From an uncultured Gammaproteobacteria bacterium (GTDB lineage Bacteria > Pseudomonadota > Gammaproteobacteria > Arenicellales > JAANXG01), in contig CAMYKW010000005.1 of assembly GCA_947259175.1 (NCBI GenBank), positions 1 to 64,000 of the forward strand: a DNA stretch of 64,000 nt. The letters run 5' to 3'. Made by a program: the position numbers and the translations under genes. Positions 18,092-27,633 of the stretch are shown here, in pieces; within the stretch, counting starts at the first letter, position 1; the number at the start of each line of letters is the position of its first letter. Under the pieces are notes generated by a model that was not told where the DNA came from, did no database searches, and was given only the letters and a program-made list of their open reading frames with translations.

Positions 18092-19537
18092 TCAAACCCG
18101 CACCCCGCCCACGGTAATGCCGTCGATACGCAGGGTCGGTTGCCCGACACCAACCGGCACACTCTGACCTTCCTTGCCGCAGGTGCCCACACCCGGGTCC
18201 AGCTCGAGGTCGTTGCCGACCATGCTCACCCGGGTCAGCACGTCCGGGCCATTGCCGATGAGCGTCGCGCCCTTTACCGCAGGCCCCACTTTCCCGTGTT
18301 CGATCAGGTACGCCTCACTGGCGGAAAACACGAATTTTCCCGAGGTGATATCCACCTGCCCACCACCGAAGTTCACCGCATACAGTCCCTTGTCGACGGA
18401 CGCGATGATTTCGTCCGGGTCCATGTCGCCGGGCATCATGTAGGTATTGGTCATGCGCGGCATCGGCAGGTGAGCAAAGGATTCGCGGCGGCCGTTACCG
18501 GTCGGCGCCACACCCATGAGACGCGCGTTCATCGCGTCCTGCATGTATGCCTTCAGAATTCCGTTCTCGATCAGCACCGTGTTTTGCGTGGGATTACCCT
18601 CATCATCCACACTCAACGAACCGCGGCGGTTGGGCATCGTGCCGTCATCCACCACCGTGCACTGCGATGACGCCACCGACTCGCCGATGCGGCCGGCGAA
18701 CGCCGAAGTACCCTTGCGATTGAAATCGCCCTCCAATCCGTGGCCGATGGCTTCGTGGAGCAGAATCCCCGGCCAGCCGGGGCCCAGCACCACGGGCATG
18801 GTCCCCGCGGGCGGATCCCGGGCCTCGAGATTGACCAACGCCTGGCGCGCGGCCTCGCGGGCATAACCCATCGCCAGCTCGTCGGTAAAATATTCGTAGC
18901 TCACCCGCCCGCCGCCGCCGGTGCTGCCCTGCTCGCGGCGGCCGTTGTGTTCGGCGATGACGGTGACGTTGAGCCGCACCAGGGGCCGGATATCGGCGCT
19001 CAATGCGCCGTCGTTGCGGGCGATGAGGATGACTTCGTGCACCCCGGCCATGCTGGCGATCACCTCCTTGATGCGCGGATCCTGCCGCCGCGCCTCCTGT
19101 TCGACCCGCTCCAACAGGCGCACCTTATCGGTGTCATCCAGACTCACCAGCGGATCCTCCGACCGGTACAGGCGTGGTGCGCGCCCGTCGGACCAGGTGA
19201 TCGCATGGGAGACATCGTTACCGCCCTGCCGGCTGATGGCGCGCGCCGCGGTGGCCGCCTCGGTGAGCGCCGGCAGGATGATTTCGTCCGAGTACGCCAA
19301 CCCGGATTTTTCCCCGGTTACCGCGCGCACACCGACACCCTGCTCGATGTTGTGACTGCCGGATTTCACCCGTCCTTCCTCCAACAGCCAGGATTCCTGG
19401 CGGGTATATTGAAAATACAAATCCGCGTAGTCGACGTTGGGCGTGATCATCTTTGCGAACACCGCATCGAGATCCCTCATGTCCAACCCCCCGGGGGCCA
19501 ACAAAGTGTTCTTGGCTGTTTCAATCAGTTCTGTCAT
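18092..19537 (-). CDS. tldD: TldD, catalytic subunit of the TldD/TldE metalloprotease
   Basis: A 481-residue zinc peptidase of the U62 family. The catalytic HExxxH motif is seen in [18 protein letters not shown] (about residues 260-277). The conserved C-terminal region [20 protein letters not shown] is also present. Together with PmbA it unfolds and cleaves short or unfolded peptides in the cytoplasm. It follows the nitrilase gene by 80 bp in the widespread rng-yhdP-nitrilase-tldD order. Confidence 0.97.
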   Translation of the reverse strand: MTELIETAKNTLLAPGGLDMRDLDAVFAKMITPNVDYADLYFQYTRQESWLLEEGRVKSGSHNIEQGVGVRAVTGEKSGLAYSDEIILPALTEAATAARAISRQGGNDVSHAITWSDGRAPRLYRSEDPLVSLDDTDKVRLLERVEQEARRQDPRIKEVIASMAGVHEVILIARNDGALSADIRPLVRLNVTVIAEHNGRREQGSTGGGGRVSYEYFTDELAMGYAREAARQALVNLEARDPPAGTMPVVLGPGWPGILLHEAIGHGLEGDFNRKGTSAFAGRIGESVASSQCTVVDDGTMPNRRGSLSVDDEGNPTQNTVLIENGILKAYMQDAMNARLMGVAPTGNGRRESFAHLPMPRMTNTYMMPGDMDPDEIIASVDKGLYAVNFGGGQVDITSGKFVFSASEAYLIEHGKVGPAVKGATLIGNGPDVLTRVSMVGNDLELDPGVGTCGKEGQSVPVGVGQPTLRIDGITVGGVRV

Positions 19538-19617
19538 AAGTCACACCACGTAAAGTTGTTTCAGCCGTTGCCGGCACGGGTTCCACAATCAACACCAGCG
19601 TCGCGCCCGGTAGCCGG

Positions 19618-20436
19618 TTACAGCCGCCGATGACTGAGGCTGGGAAAACCGTCGCGCAGCCGTTGCAGATACTGCATGTCTACATCCGCCACCGCCAGTC
19701 CCTCCTGTCGTTGGACTTCATCGATAACGTCGCCCCAGGGGCCGACCACCAGGGTGTGTCCGTGGGTGCGGCGGCCATTGGCGTGGGTTCCGCACTGTGC
19801 GGCGGCGACGACATAGGCCAGGTTCTCCACCGCCCGGGCACGCAGCAGCACCTCCCAATGCGCCTTGCCGGTGGTCGCGGTGAACGCCGACGGCACCGCG
19901 AACAGGGCGGCGCCGTCCCCGGACAGGGCCCGGAACAACTCCGGAAACCGCACATCGTAGCACACCGTCAAACCCAGCCGTCCCGCCGGCGTATCGACGC
20001 TGATACGGTTTCCCGGGACCGGCCCGGGCTCGATGTAGTCGGATTCCCGGTATGACTCCTCATCGCCCACTACGACATCGAATAAGTGCATCTTGTCGTA
20101 ACGCGCCACCTGGCGGCCATGATTGTCGTACACCAGACACGCCGCGCGCACGCGCCGGCCGTCGCCCGTCGCCAATGGAAGGGTGCCGGCCACGATCCAC
20201 AGATTGTGCCGCGCGGCCTGCGCGGCCACGAATGTTTGCACCGGGCCGTTTCCGGGCTGCTCGGCGGCGGTCACGCGATCGCCGTCGCGGCGCGGCATGA
20301 GGCTGAAGTTCTCCGGCAACACCACCAGCTGCACACCGCTATTGACCGCATGCGTCAACAGACGTTCAACCGTGCGTAGATTCGCCGCCACATCGGCGCC
20401 TGAATTCATCTGCACGGCCGCCACCCGGGGCATCAT
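19618..20436 (-). CDS. Carbon-nitrogen hydrolase (nitrilase superfamily, Nit-like)
   Basis: The catalytic triad of the superfamily is visible: Glu in VLPENFSL, Lys in YDKMHLFD and Cys in TVCYDVRFPELFR. The 273-residue protein is closest in pattern to Nit1/YbeM-type amidases, which remove deaminated glutathione. The ATG pair at 20436/20433 is preferred; a longer frame upstream is not family-like. The first ATG overlaps the stop of the small secreted-protein gene by 4 bp. The exact substrate is inferred, not shown. Confidence 0.9.
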   Translation of the reverse strand: MMPRVAAVQMNSGADVAANLRTVERLLTHAVNSGVQLVVLPENFSLMPRRDGDRVTAAEQPGNGPVQTFVAAQAARHNLWIVAGTLPLATGDGRRVRAACLVYDNHGRQVARYDKMHLFDVVVGDEESYRESDYIEPGPVPGNRISVDTPAGRLGLTVCYDVRFPELFRALSGDGAALFAVPSAFTATTGKAHWEVLLRARAVENLAYVVAAAQCGTHANGRRTHGHTLVVGPWGDVIDEVQRQEGLAVADVDMQYLQRLRDGFPSLSHRRL

Positions 20437-20780
20437 TGCACCCGTTCTTTGGCGTCTATGGCCATGGTGCCGGGGACGCCCGACCCCGGCTCGAGCACTA
20501 TCTGGTTTGACGCCACACCCAGCGCCACCAGCCAATCGCGCAACTCCACAGCCCATTGGTTGCCTTGATCCCCGCCGGGATAGCGAATGACGATGACGCC
20601 GTGCCGCATGCCTTCGAAACGCCGCATGACCCGTTGCAGCGCCGGAATACGCACTATCGCCGTGCCGCTGCGCACCTCCGGCCACGCGGCGCGGCTCAGC
20701 AACTCCGCGGACGCCGTCGGCGCCTGGATCGACAACAGCAGGATAGCGATAACAAAGATACGAAAGTCACGAATGCGCAT
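20433..20780 (-). CDS. Small secreted protein of unknown function
   Basis: A 115-residue protein with a clear signal peptide (residues 1 to about 25, cleavage near ASA-E). The mature part contains LRDWLVALGV and IVLEPGSGVP, which weakly recalls the end of an OmpA-like C-terminal domain. That resemblance is too short to assign function. The gene sits between yhdP and the nitrilase, overlapping the latter by 4 bp. Its start lies only 8 bp from the edge of the dispersed repeat that covers the yhdP 3' end. Confidence 0.65.
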   Translation of the reverse strand: MRIRDFRIFVIAILLLSIQAPTASAELLSRAAWPEVRSGTAIVRIPALQRVMRRFEGMRHGVIVIRYPGGDQGNQWAVELRDWLVALGVASNQIVLEPGSGVPGTMAIDAKERVQ

Positions 20781-20787
20781 GGCTAGG

Positions 20788-20895
20788 CCGCATTTCTCAC
20801 CAGGATCCCGGATGCTGGCGCAGGGCTCGTGCGGCTGCGCGCCGCGCCTGGAGCGAGACCCATAGCGAGCTATGGGTCGAGTGAAGGGCCAGCGC
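20788..20895 (-). repeat. Dispersed repeat, copy 1 (covers the yhdP 3' end)
   Basis: About 108 bp that closely match the first part and middle of the element at 41110-41466. Shared blocks are CCGCATTTCTCACCAGG and the following ~28 bases, then GCGCCTGGAGCGAGACCC, a palindrome GACCCATAGC-GA-GCTATGGGTC, and GTCGAGTGAAGG. The block supplies the last ~33 codons and stop codon of yhdP. The right half of the element is missing here, as are the nested inserts of copy 2. Confidence 0.85.
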
Positions 20896-23800
20896 GCTCA
20901 ACAGGCTGAGATTCGCGCCGAGCTGCGGCGCAACCGTGATCTCCATGTCATAGTCCTCCTTTGCCAGCCCCGAGCGGCCACGAAGCTCGATCAACGCCGC
21001 CGGACCAATCACGAAGAAACCGTCGGTAAACATGTCCCCGTTCTCGAGTGTCCCCGTGGCATTAATACTGTCGAATACCAGGCCCTTGGCAAACACGTCG
21101 GAAAAATCAAACGTCAACCGCCGCATCAGGGCCTCGACATTGAACAAGCCGAACAAACGGCCGGAGCCCGGCTCCACCTTTATAAAGCTTCCCTTCCGGG
21201 CCGAGAAATCGAACGCACCGTTCAATTTATCGAACGAAAATGCGCCCGGCGCGCCGTCCCATTCGGCGGCGAGTTCCAGGTCGGCTTGACCACCGGCGAC
21301 TTGCTCCGGTAGCGATAGCGCCGCCATCGCCTTGCCCAGATCATTGCTGCCGGCTTTGACGTTCAGCTCGGTGCGCTGCCCCGCCGCGGTTCGCCGCCAT
21401 AGACCGTCGGCCTCGATCAACAATGCGGGTTGTTCACTGCGGAATTTGGCGATGCGCCATCCGTCTGCCGCCGGCAGCGCCTCGAAGTCGAGCGATCCCA
21501 GCGACGAGGTATCGAAGCGGAATGTTCGCACCCGCGCGGTGACCGCCGGCAACACCTCGCGATCGCTGTCTGTCGCCGTCTCCGCCGGCTGCTCCGACCT
21601 GGGCCAGTACAATCGCGACAGTTCGAGATCATACCACGGCTGTTGCGACCCGAGCCGCGCTTGTGCCGTCCCCTCCACCGCCGCGCCGTCCAACTCGGCC
21701 TCCCAGTTGTGGCCGTCCTCGGAGACCGCGCGCATGGTTACCGCGCCGAAGTCCCGCTCGAGGAAATTGAGCTTGTCCACGTCCAGCGTGACGCGGCGCA
21801 GGGCGTCGATCATGGATTCGGAGTCGGCGTCGACGCCAACGTCCGGCTCACGCAGCAACACCTCCAGCCAGGCATCCACGTCCAGGGCGTCCGCCGTGGC
21901 GTAAAAGCGCAACTCCCGCGCCGCGGGCAGGGACGCGGTCCCCGGACCCAGCAGCAGGTCCCCGCCGAGGAACCGCCAGCGGCGATCAACGGCATTGAAT
22001 GCGAGGACCCCCGTCAACAACCGATTCACGTCGAAATCCACATCGCGCCGATCGGCGCCCGCGAATCGTATCCGCGTCGTCAGCGGCATGGGTGTATCCG
22101 CCGACTTACCCAGAGGCGGCGGCAGGTCGGCCCGCACACCGATAAGCTCTGAATTCAATTCCAGGTCGGCGTTGCTCCGGTCGACGGTCAACCGTCCCGA
22201 CCACTTCGCGGGTCCATGCAACGGCGCCACCAGGCGCTCGCCGATTATTGCGCTCAGACGCTTCACGTCGACCTCGCCTTCGGCGTCGACGGCAAAGATC
22301 GGCGGTTTGCGTGGCTGCACGGTTTTGACATCCAGCTTCATCGGCCCTTGCAGCACGCGGGCCGACAATCCTTCGCCGGACACCGAGTCTTCGGTAAACC
22401 TCACCGTGCCCTGAATTTCATCGATATCCATGCGCTTGGGCCAACTCAACACCCCGTCCTGGATAAGGTACTCGCCCTCGACGCGGGATTGTTTCAGTTG
22501 CGATAACGGCAGCATCAGCTGCAGGCGCATCTCGCCGTCGCCGGAGCCGGCCACATCCATGACCTTGTCCTTTTCTTTTATGAACGGTCCTTTACGCAGA
22601 AAATCGACCGCATCGCCCACCTTGGCTTCGAGCACCCCGTCCAACTTGATCGTGCGCTCCCGCCTGTAAAGGTTTTCCGCAAGCGCTGTGGCGCTGCGAA
22701 TGCGTGAATTCATGACGCTGCCGGTGGCGTTGGTGACGCGCAAACTGGCATTGTTAAACACCAAATCGGCCTCAATTTGGGACACCGGCGGCCAGCGATT
22801 GCCGTAATCCAGTTTGCCGTCGTTGACCTTGACCTGGGCGTTGAACTCGCCGTCCCCCGCGGTGAATGGAAACCGGTCGACGGAGCCGCGCCATTGGATT
22901 CGCCCGCCGGAACCGTGTCCGGCCACCAGCGCGCGGGACAGCCAGCGCTCGGCCTTGTCCGGCATGCTCTTCGGCAGGTAGCGGGGCACCCGCGAGACGT
23001 CGACACGCGGTATTTCCGCCTGGAAATCCACGTAGGGCGCGTCGCCGGAGAGCAGCAGTTTCCCTGTTCCTTTGGTGACCGCCACGTCCTCGTTGCGAAC
23101 CTCCAGATTGGGCACCGCAATTTCCCAACCGTTCGGCGCGCGCGCCCAAATCGCCTGTAACTGCAGGGCGTCCATGCGCAGCGGCTGGTCAAACTGGTGC
23201 GGCCAGGTGATCTCGCCGTCGCTGCCGTCGATGGTCAAGAAACCGCCGTGAATGCCGATGGACAGGCGGCCATCGATACCGCGCAGCCCGGGCCACTTCG
23301 CCACCGGCTGGGTGTCCACGTCGGTGAATTCCGTTTCCAGCCATACCCCCACCGGCGTTGCCAGCGGTCCCAGGACATTGACCGCGATTTGCCGCAGATG
23401 TGCCTTGGGGTCAGCGGCCTGCAAAATTCCTGACCAGCCCTGCTCACCGAATATGCTCAGCGCGACACGCAGTAGGTTGTGCAACGCCAAGTTTTCACCC
23501 TTGATCTCCGTGCGCGCTCCGGCGCGGGAGACGTCGACCTTGTCCAACGCCAGATCGAAGTCGTCAAAGGACAGACTGGGGTTTGACAGTTGCAGGTTCC
23601 AACCATCCTCGGTGCGCGACCAGGACAAGTCGGTGGACACAGCGTCAATCAGCCGCAACGGGGCGTCTTTGCGCAGAAACAATTCAGCCGCCCCCAAAGC
23701 CGCATGGGCGCGCGCCGCGACCAGCTTGCCTTGCTGCCAATTGGTGGAGATGCGCGTATTCAGTTCGCCGCGCACCAGTCGCGGCAGCATCTCATGCACC

Positions 23801-24528
23801 ACCAGCGGTGCGTTACCGAGATTGACCTGGTCCAGCTCGACATCGATGGTGCCGCCCCACTCGCGGCGCACCGGTGCGCCGGTAAGCTGGGCGGTGATTT
23901 GAATATTGGCGCACACCGGCTCGGGGCAGCGCGCAGTGCCTCTGAACTGATGCGCGTCGCCCAGATTTACGAAGTTCATGTTTATCGAAGACAATTCCAG
24001 GAATCCCGCGGTGTCGCGCTCGTCGCGCCAGATGAGTGTCCCGTTCTCCACGCGCAGGTCATGCTGCCGAAACAGCCAGTGCAAATATCCCAACTCCTGT
24101 TCTGCTTCCGCGTGGCCGGCCGCCAGATCGCCGATCCGTACGCCCCCCTCCCGGGTGCGGAATAATTCAACAGTCGGCGACACCAGCGTGAAACGTTCGA
24201 AAACAAGGTCGCCCACCAGCAGGCTCCACGGATTCACTTGCACCTGAATGCCACCGATGCGCAGGGACGAATGGACGCCGGTCTTGCGGCGTACCCGCAA
24301 TCCTCCGGCCTTGAACGACGGTGACCAACCGTCCCAGCGCGCCTCGAGCCGCTGAATCAGCACCGGCCTGCCGAGTTGATCCGTCAAGTAGGCCTCGATG
24401 CGGGCCTTGTGATCGGCCAGATTCGGCCACCAGGCGCGCAGCCCGACCAGCGCCGCGACAGCAAGCAACAACAATACGCCGGCGGCGTACAGCGAATACC
24501 TGAGGACGCGGACGGTGGCCCGAATCAC
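20797..24528 (-). CDS. yhdP: YhdP, AsmA-like envelope lipid-transport protein, altered C-terminus
   Basis: A very large (1243-residue) protein with one N-terminal transmembrane helix and a long periplasmic beta-rich DUF3971/AsmA2-like region. YhdP and its paralogues TamB and YdbH carry phospholipid to the outer membrane. The family C-terminal block around FGLFNVEALMRRLTFDFSDVF is intact. After APQLGANLSLLSALA, however, the normal Gly/Ala-rich segment and final strand are missing. About 30 residues encoded by a dispersed repeat replace them, ending RQHPGSW. GTG 24528 is given as start; TTG 24558 is possible. It may still function, but the tail is abnormal. Confidence 0.9.
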   Translation of the reverse strand: MIRATVRVLRYSLYAAGVLLLLAVAALVGLRAWWPNLADHKARIEAYLTDQLGRPVLIQRLEARWDGWSPSFKAGGLRVRRKTGVHSSLRIGGIQVQVNPWSLLVGDLVFERFTLVSPTVELFRTREGGVRIGDLAAGHAEAEQELGYLHWLFRQHDLRVENGTLIWRDERDTAGFLELSSINMNFVNLGDAHQFRGTARCPEPVCANIQITAQLTGAPVRREWGGTIDVELDQVNLGNAPLVVHEMLPRLVRGELNTRISTNWQQGKLVAARAHAALGAAELFLRKDAPLRLIDAVSTDLSWSRTEDGWNLQLSNPSLSFDDFDLALDKVDVSRAGARTEIKGENLALHNLLRVALSIFGEQGWSGILQAADPKAHLRQIAVNVLGPLATPVGVWLETEFTDVDTQPVAKWPGLRGIDGRLSIGIHGGFLTIDGSDGEITWPHQFDQPLRMDALQLQAIWARAPNGWEIAVPNLEVRNEDVAVTKGTGKLLLSGDAPYVDFQAEIPRVDVSRVPRYLPKSMPDKAERWLSRALVAGHGSGGRIQWRGSVDRFPFTAGDGEFNAQVKVNDGKLDYGNRWPPVSQIEADLVFNNASLRVTNATGSVMNSRIRSATALAENLYRRERTIKLDGVLEAKVGDAVDFLRKGPFIKEKDKVMDVAGSGDGEMRLQLMLPLSQLKQSRVEGEYLIQDGVLSWPKRMDIDEIQGTVRFTEDSVSGEGLSARVLQGPMKLDVKTVQPRKPPIFAVDAEGEVDVKRLSAIIGERLVAPLHGPAKWSGRLTVDRSNADLELNSELIGVRADLPPPLGKSADTPMPLTTRIRFAGADRRDVDFDVNRLLTGVLAFNAVDRRWRFLGGDLLLGPGTASLPAARELRFYATADALDVDAWLEVLLREPDVGVDADSESMIDALRRVTLDVDKLNFLERDFGAVTMRAVSEDGHNWEAELDGAAVEGTAQARLGSQQPWYDLELSRLYWPRSEQPAETATDSDREVLPAVTARVRTFRFDTSSLGSLDFEALPAADGWRIAKFRSEQPALLIEADGLWRRTAAGQRTELNVKAGSNDLGKAMAALSLPEQVAGGQADLELAAEWDGAPGAFSFDKLNGAFDFSARKGSFIKVEPGSGRLFGLFNVEALMRRLTFDFSDVFAKGLVFDSINATGTLENGDMFTDGFFVIGPAALIELRGRSGLAKEDYDMEITVAPQLGANLSLLSALALHSTHSSLWVSLQARRAAARALRQHPGSW

Positions 24529-24558
24529 GCGCTGACCCCGGCGCCGGAATCGGCGCAA

Positions 24559-25001
24559 CGGCGCGGTGACGTCGGTGCTACGCGTCGATCACAGGCGCAA
24601 ACCGATGAACGCCCCCGGGCGTCAACGCCCCGACGACCGTGATCGCCGCCATTTGTCTGTTCAAAGATAACTTCCATCAGCCTGAAATGTACTCGCAGCG
24701 AACTTAGCCTAGGCTTGCAATACGCGCCTCGAGGCCGGCGCCGGACGATGGTGTCCGGACGCAATAATTCCCGAGTATTTATCAATGATGATGCCGCAGA
24801 AAGACGCCTTTGCACAGGTTCTTTGTGATCTTGCTGTCAGTATCGAGATTTCGAAACAGCTGGAGTCTGAGCTCGACCTGTTGAGACGGATTGCCGTTAG
24901 CGGAAGTGGTCAGGAATATATTACCACCCCTCATGATCTTCATCTGATCAGCGCCTTTCGGAAACCGACCTTCATCTAGCCCGCAAAGTTCGCCGGGGCG
25001 T
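24559..25001. other. yhdP-rng intergenic region, lower GC
   Basis: A 443-bp gap in an otherwise packed run of genes. The right half (about 24780-24980) is clearly less GC-rich than its surroundings. It contains one open frame on each strand, discussed separately. No repeat shared with other parts of the window, tRNA or strong terminator was recognised. It may include the promoter for yhdP. Confidence 0.5.
24785..24979 (+). CDS. Possible small ORF, 64 codons, unrecognised
   Basis: An open frame beginning with three consecutive ATG codons and ending TAG, with the sequence QVLCDLAVSIEISKQLESEL near the start. Codon use is less GC-biased than neighbouring genes. No ribosome binding site is evident and no family is recognised. 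It runs opposite to all flanking genes. A frame on the minus strand (24782-25048) is equally open and could be the real one, or neither may be coding. Confidence 0.15.
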   Translation: MMMPQKDAFAQVLCDLAVSIEISKQLESELDLLRRIAVSGSGQEYITTPHDLHLISAFRKPTFI

Positions 25002-26480
25002 TTACAGCAGCACCACATCGTATTCTTCCTGTTGGTAGGTTGCTTCAACCTGCAGATGAACGGGTGTGTCTATGAATCCCTGCAAATCGGCGAGCGTCGT
25101 CGCCTCCTCGTCGAGTAACATGTCGGAAACGATCTGAGAGGCAATAATCAGAAACTCCTTGGCGTCAAACTGCCTGGATTCGCGCAGAATCTCGCGGAAG
25201 ATCTCGTAGCAAACCGTCTGCGGCGTTTTCAACACACCACGCCCATCGCACACGCTGCACGGCTCGCACAATGTCAGTTCGAGACTCTCCCGCGTGCGTT
25301 TTCGCGTCACCTCCACCAGGCCCAACGGCGACATGTGGGTTACAAATGTCTTGGTTCGATCCCGCGCCAGGGATTTTTCCAGCGCGCGCATCACCTGGCG
25401 CCGGTGTTCCGCGTCTTTCATATCGATGAAATCGATAATGATGATGCCGCCGATATTTCGCAATCGCAGCTGCCTGGCAATCACCTGCGCGGCTTCCAGG
25501 TTGGTCTTGAACAGGGTCTCTTCCAGATTGCGCCGGCCGATATAGGCGCCGGTATTGACGTCGATGGTGGTCATTGCTTCGGTGCGGTCAATGACCAGAT
25601 GGCCGCCGGATTTTATCGGCACTTTGCGATCCAGTGCGCGCTTGATCTCATCCTCGACGGAATACAGATCGAATATCGGCCGCTCGCCGGGATAGTACTC
25701 GATCCGATCGACGACTTCCGGTATGAGATCCTTTGCGAAGTTGATGGCTTTATTGTATGTCTCCCGGGAATCGATGCGCACTTTTTGCACGTCGCTGCGC
25801 ACGACGTCGCGCATGGTCCGCATCGCCAGCGGGATGTCTTCGTGAATCAGACCGGGCGCGACAACGGTTTCAATCCGCTGCTGAAGGCGCTGCCACACCT
25901 TTTGCAGAAAATTGACGTCCAGCCGCAACTCTTCTTCGGCGGCGGACTCCGCCGCCGTACGCACGATGACGCCGCCTTGTTGAATTTCGTTCTCGAAAAT
26001 CTGTGCGACGGTCTGTCGCAACCGCTCGCGGTCCTCCGGGTCCTCGATTTTCTGGGACACCCCGAAATGTTGGCCGTAGGGCATGTACACCAGGAACCGC
26101 GCGGGTATGCTGATTTGGGTCGTCAAGCGCGCACCCTTGGATCCCAGCGGGTCCTTCAGAACTTGAACCACGACCTCTTCACCGTCCGCCAACAGGCTGT
26201 GTATGGGTTCGCTGTGACCGGTATCAAGTTCGCCGTTGTCGTTCTCGTCGCCGCGGTGCATGATGTCCGAGGCGTGTAGAAACGCGGTGCGCTCCAGACC
26301 AATGTCGATGAACGCCGCCTGCATGCCGGGCAACACGCGCACCACGCGGCCTTTGTAGATATTGCCGACGATACCGCGGTATTTGACGCGCTCGATCTGC
26401 ACTTCCTGCAGCACGCCATTTTCAACCGTCGCGACGCGGGTCTCCTGCGGGGTGATGTTGATTAACACCTCTTCGCTCAT
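25002..26480 (-). CDS. rng: Ribonuclease G
   Basis: An RNase E/G family endonuclease of 492 residues that matures the 5' end of 16S rRNA. The S1 domain lies at about 38-120. Catalytic acidic residues are in IDVNTGAYIG and IIDFIDMKD. The zinc-link motif appears as CEPCSVCDGRG. It lacks the long C-terminal scaffold of RNase E. Its ATG overlaps the maf stop by 4 bp, the usual maf-rng pairing. Confidence 0.97.
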   Translation of the reverse strand: MSEEVLINITPQETRVATVENGVLQEVQIERVKYRGIVGNIYKGRVVRVLPGMQAAFIDIGLERTAFLHASDIMHRGDENDNGELDTGHSEPIHSLLADGEEVVVQVLKDPLGSKGARLTTQISIPARFLVYMPYGQHFGVSQKIEDPEDRERLRQTVAQIFENEIQQGGVIVRTAAESAAEEELRLDVNFLQKVWQRLQQRIETVVAPGLIHEDIPLAMRTMRDVVRSDVQKVRIDSRETYNKAINFAKDLIPEVVDRIEYYPGERPIFDLYSVEDEIKRALDRKVPIKSGGHLVIDRTEAMTTIDVNTGAYIGRRNLEETLFKTNLEAAQVIARQLRLRNIGGIIIIDFIDMKDAEHRRQVMRALEKSLARDRTKTFVTHMSPLGLVEVTRKRTRESLELTLCEPCSVCDGRGVLKTPQTVCYEIFREILRESRQFDAKEFLIIASQIVSDMLLDEEATTLADLQGFIDTPVHLQVEATYQQEEYDVVLL

Positions 26481-27103
26481 ATCCAGTCGATGCCCGCGAT
26501 GTCCAGCAACATTCGAAGCTCAAACATGGGCAGACCCACCACCCCGGTGTAGCTGCCCTCCAGGTGCTCGACAAAGCCGCTCGCCAGCCCCTGTATCGCA
26601 TAGGCACCGGCCTTGTCCAACGGCTCCGACGTGCGGCAATAGCGTTGAATTTCTTCGTCGCTCAAGATCTTGAACTTGACGTGACTGCGGCTGACCGCGG
26701 ACAGCATGTCTTCGCCGCGATATACCACTACCGCGGTCAGCACTTCGTGGGAGCGGCCGGACAAGCGCCGCAACATCTGCGTCGCGTGGTCTCGATGCCT
26801 GGGCTTACCCAGCACCTTACCATCGATCACAACGCAGGTATCCGCGGCGACTATCGGGTAAAGCGGGCCGTTTTGATTATTTAGCGCCGCCGCAGCGTGC
26901 CGCGCTTTTTCCTTGGCGAGCCGCAACACGAATTTTTCCGGCGGCTCCCCGGGGCGGTGGGTCTCGTCGATGTCGGCGGTGACCACCTCGAAACCAAGGC
27001 CCACCGACTGCAACAATTCGTGACGGCGCGGCGAGGCAGACGCCAGATAGATCTGCACGTCCGCTGGTGATTTCGTTTCCTGTCGTTGTTCCAGTTCAGC
27101 CAT
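26477..27103 (-). CDS. maf: Maf family nucleoside triphosphate pyrophosphatase (YhdE-type)
   Basis: A house-cleaning enzyme that hydrolyses dTTP/UTP and modified nucleotides. The 208-residue protein has the Maf signature IYLASASPRRHELL, the catalytic Asp in VAADTCVV, and DKAGAYAIQG and YTGVVGLP toward the C-terminus. Position just before rng supports the YhdE type rather than YceF. The N-terminus is about 15 residues longer than usual, so an internal start is possible. Confidence 0.94.
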   Translation of the reverse strand: MAELEQRQETKSPADVQIYLASASPRRHELLQSVGLGFEVVTADIDETHRPGEPPEKFVLRLAKEKARHAAAALNNQNGPLYPIVAADTCVVIDGKVLGKPRHRDHATQMLRRLSGRSHEVLTAVVVYRGEDMLSAVSRSHVKFKILSDEEIQRYCRTSEPLDKAGAYAIQGLASGFVEHLEGSYTGVVGLPMFELRMLLDIAGIDWI

Positions 27104-27137
27104 GAGATCAGACCGCGAGCACGCTCAATGCAGCCGC

Positions 27138-27617
27138 TCAGTTTGCATGCCCCCGATGATAAGGAAGGTTGTTGATGATACTCCATGCCCGGTACAGTTG
27201 TTCAGCCACGATAACGCGCGCCAGGGGATGGGCGAACGTCAGCGCGGACAACGACCACTTGTCCTCCATCTGATCAAGAACCGCGGGAGACAGACCATCG
27301 GGCCCACCGATCAACAGCGCGACGTCACGCCCCTCCGCCATCCATTGGCGCAACCGGCGCGCGACCTGTTCGGTCGAATACTCGCGTCCGCTGCGCTCCA
27401 AAACCACACGGCGGCAGTTCTTGGGAACCGCCGCCAACAGGGCGCCGGATTCCAGTTCTCTCACCCGTTGCGGATCAGAGGTCTTGGTTCTTTTCTGACT
27501 GGCCACCTCTACGAGTTGCAGCCGGCACTGGCGGGGAAATCGCGCCGCGTATTCACGGTACGCGCTGTCCACCCATGGAGGCATACGATTGCCCACCGCG
27601 ACCAGATAAATCTTCAT
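27138..27617 (-). CDS. rlmH: 23S rRNA (pseudouridine1915-N3)-methyltransferase RlmH
   Basis: A SPOUT-class methyltransferase that methylates pseudouridine 1915 in helix 69 of 23S rRNA. SAM-binding segments of the trefoil knot are seen in LLIGGPDGLS and LSALTFAHPLARV. The family C-terminus QLYRAWSIINNLPYHRGH is intact. ATG 27617 (MKIYLVAVGNRMP) is preferred over a TTG two codons upstream. It is 16 bp downstream of rsfS, in the nadD-rsfS-rlmH order. Confidence 0.97.
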   Translation of the reverse strand: MKIYLVAVGNRMPPWVDSAYREYAARFPRQCRLQLVEVASQKRTKTSDPQRVRELESGALLAAVPKNCRRVVLERSGREYSTEQVARRLRQWMAEGRDVALLIGGPDGLSPAVLDQMEDKWSLSALTFAHPLARVIVAEQLYRAWSIINNLPYHRGHAN

Positions 27618-27633
27618 GGCCAATGCTTATGCG

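Noticed and set aside
24782..25048. 88-codon minus-strand frame in the yhdP-rng gap
   Set aside because: It overlaps the rng 3' end and the small plus-strand frame; no ribosome binding site or family evidence.
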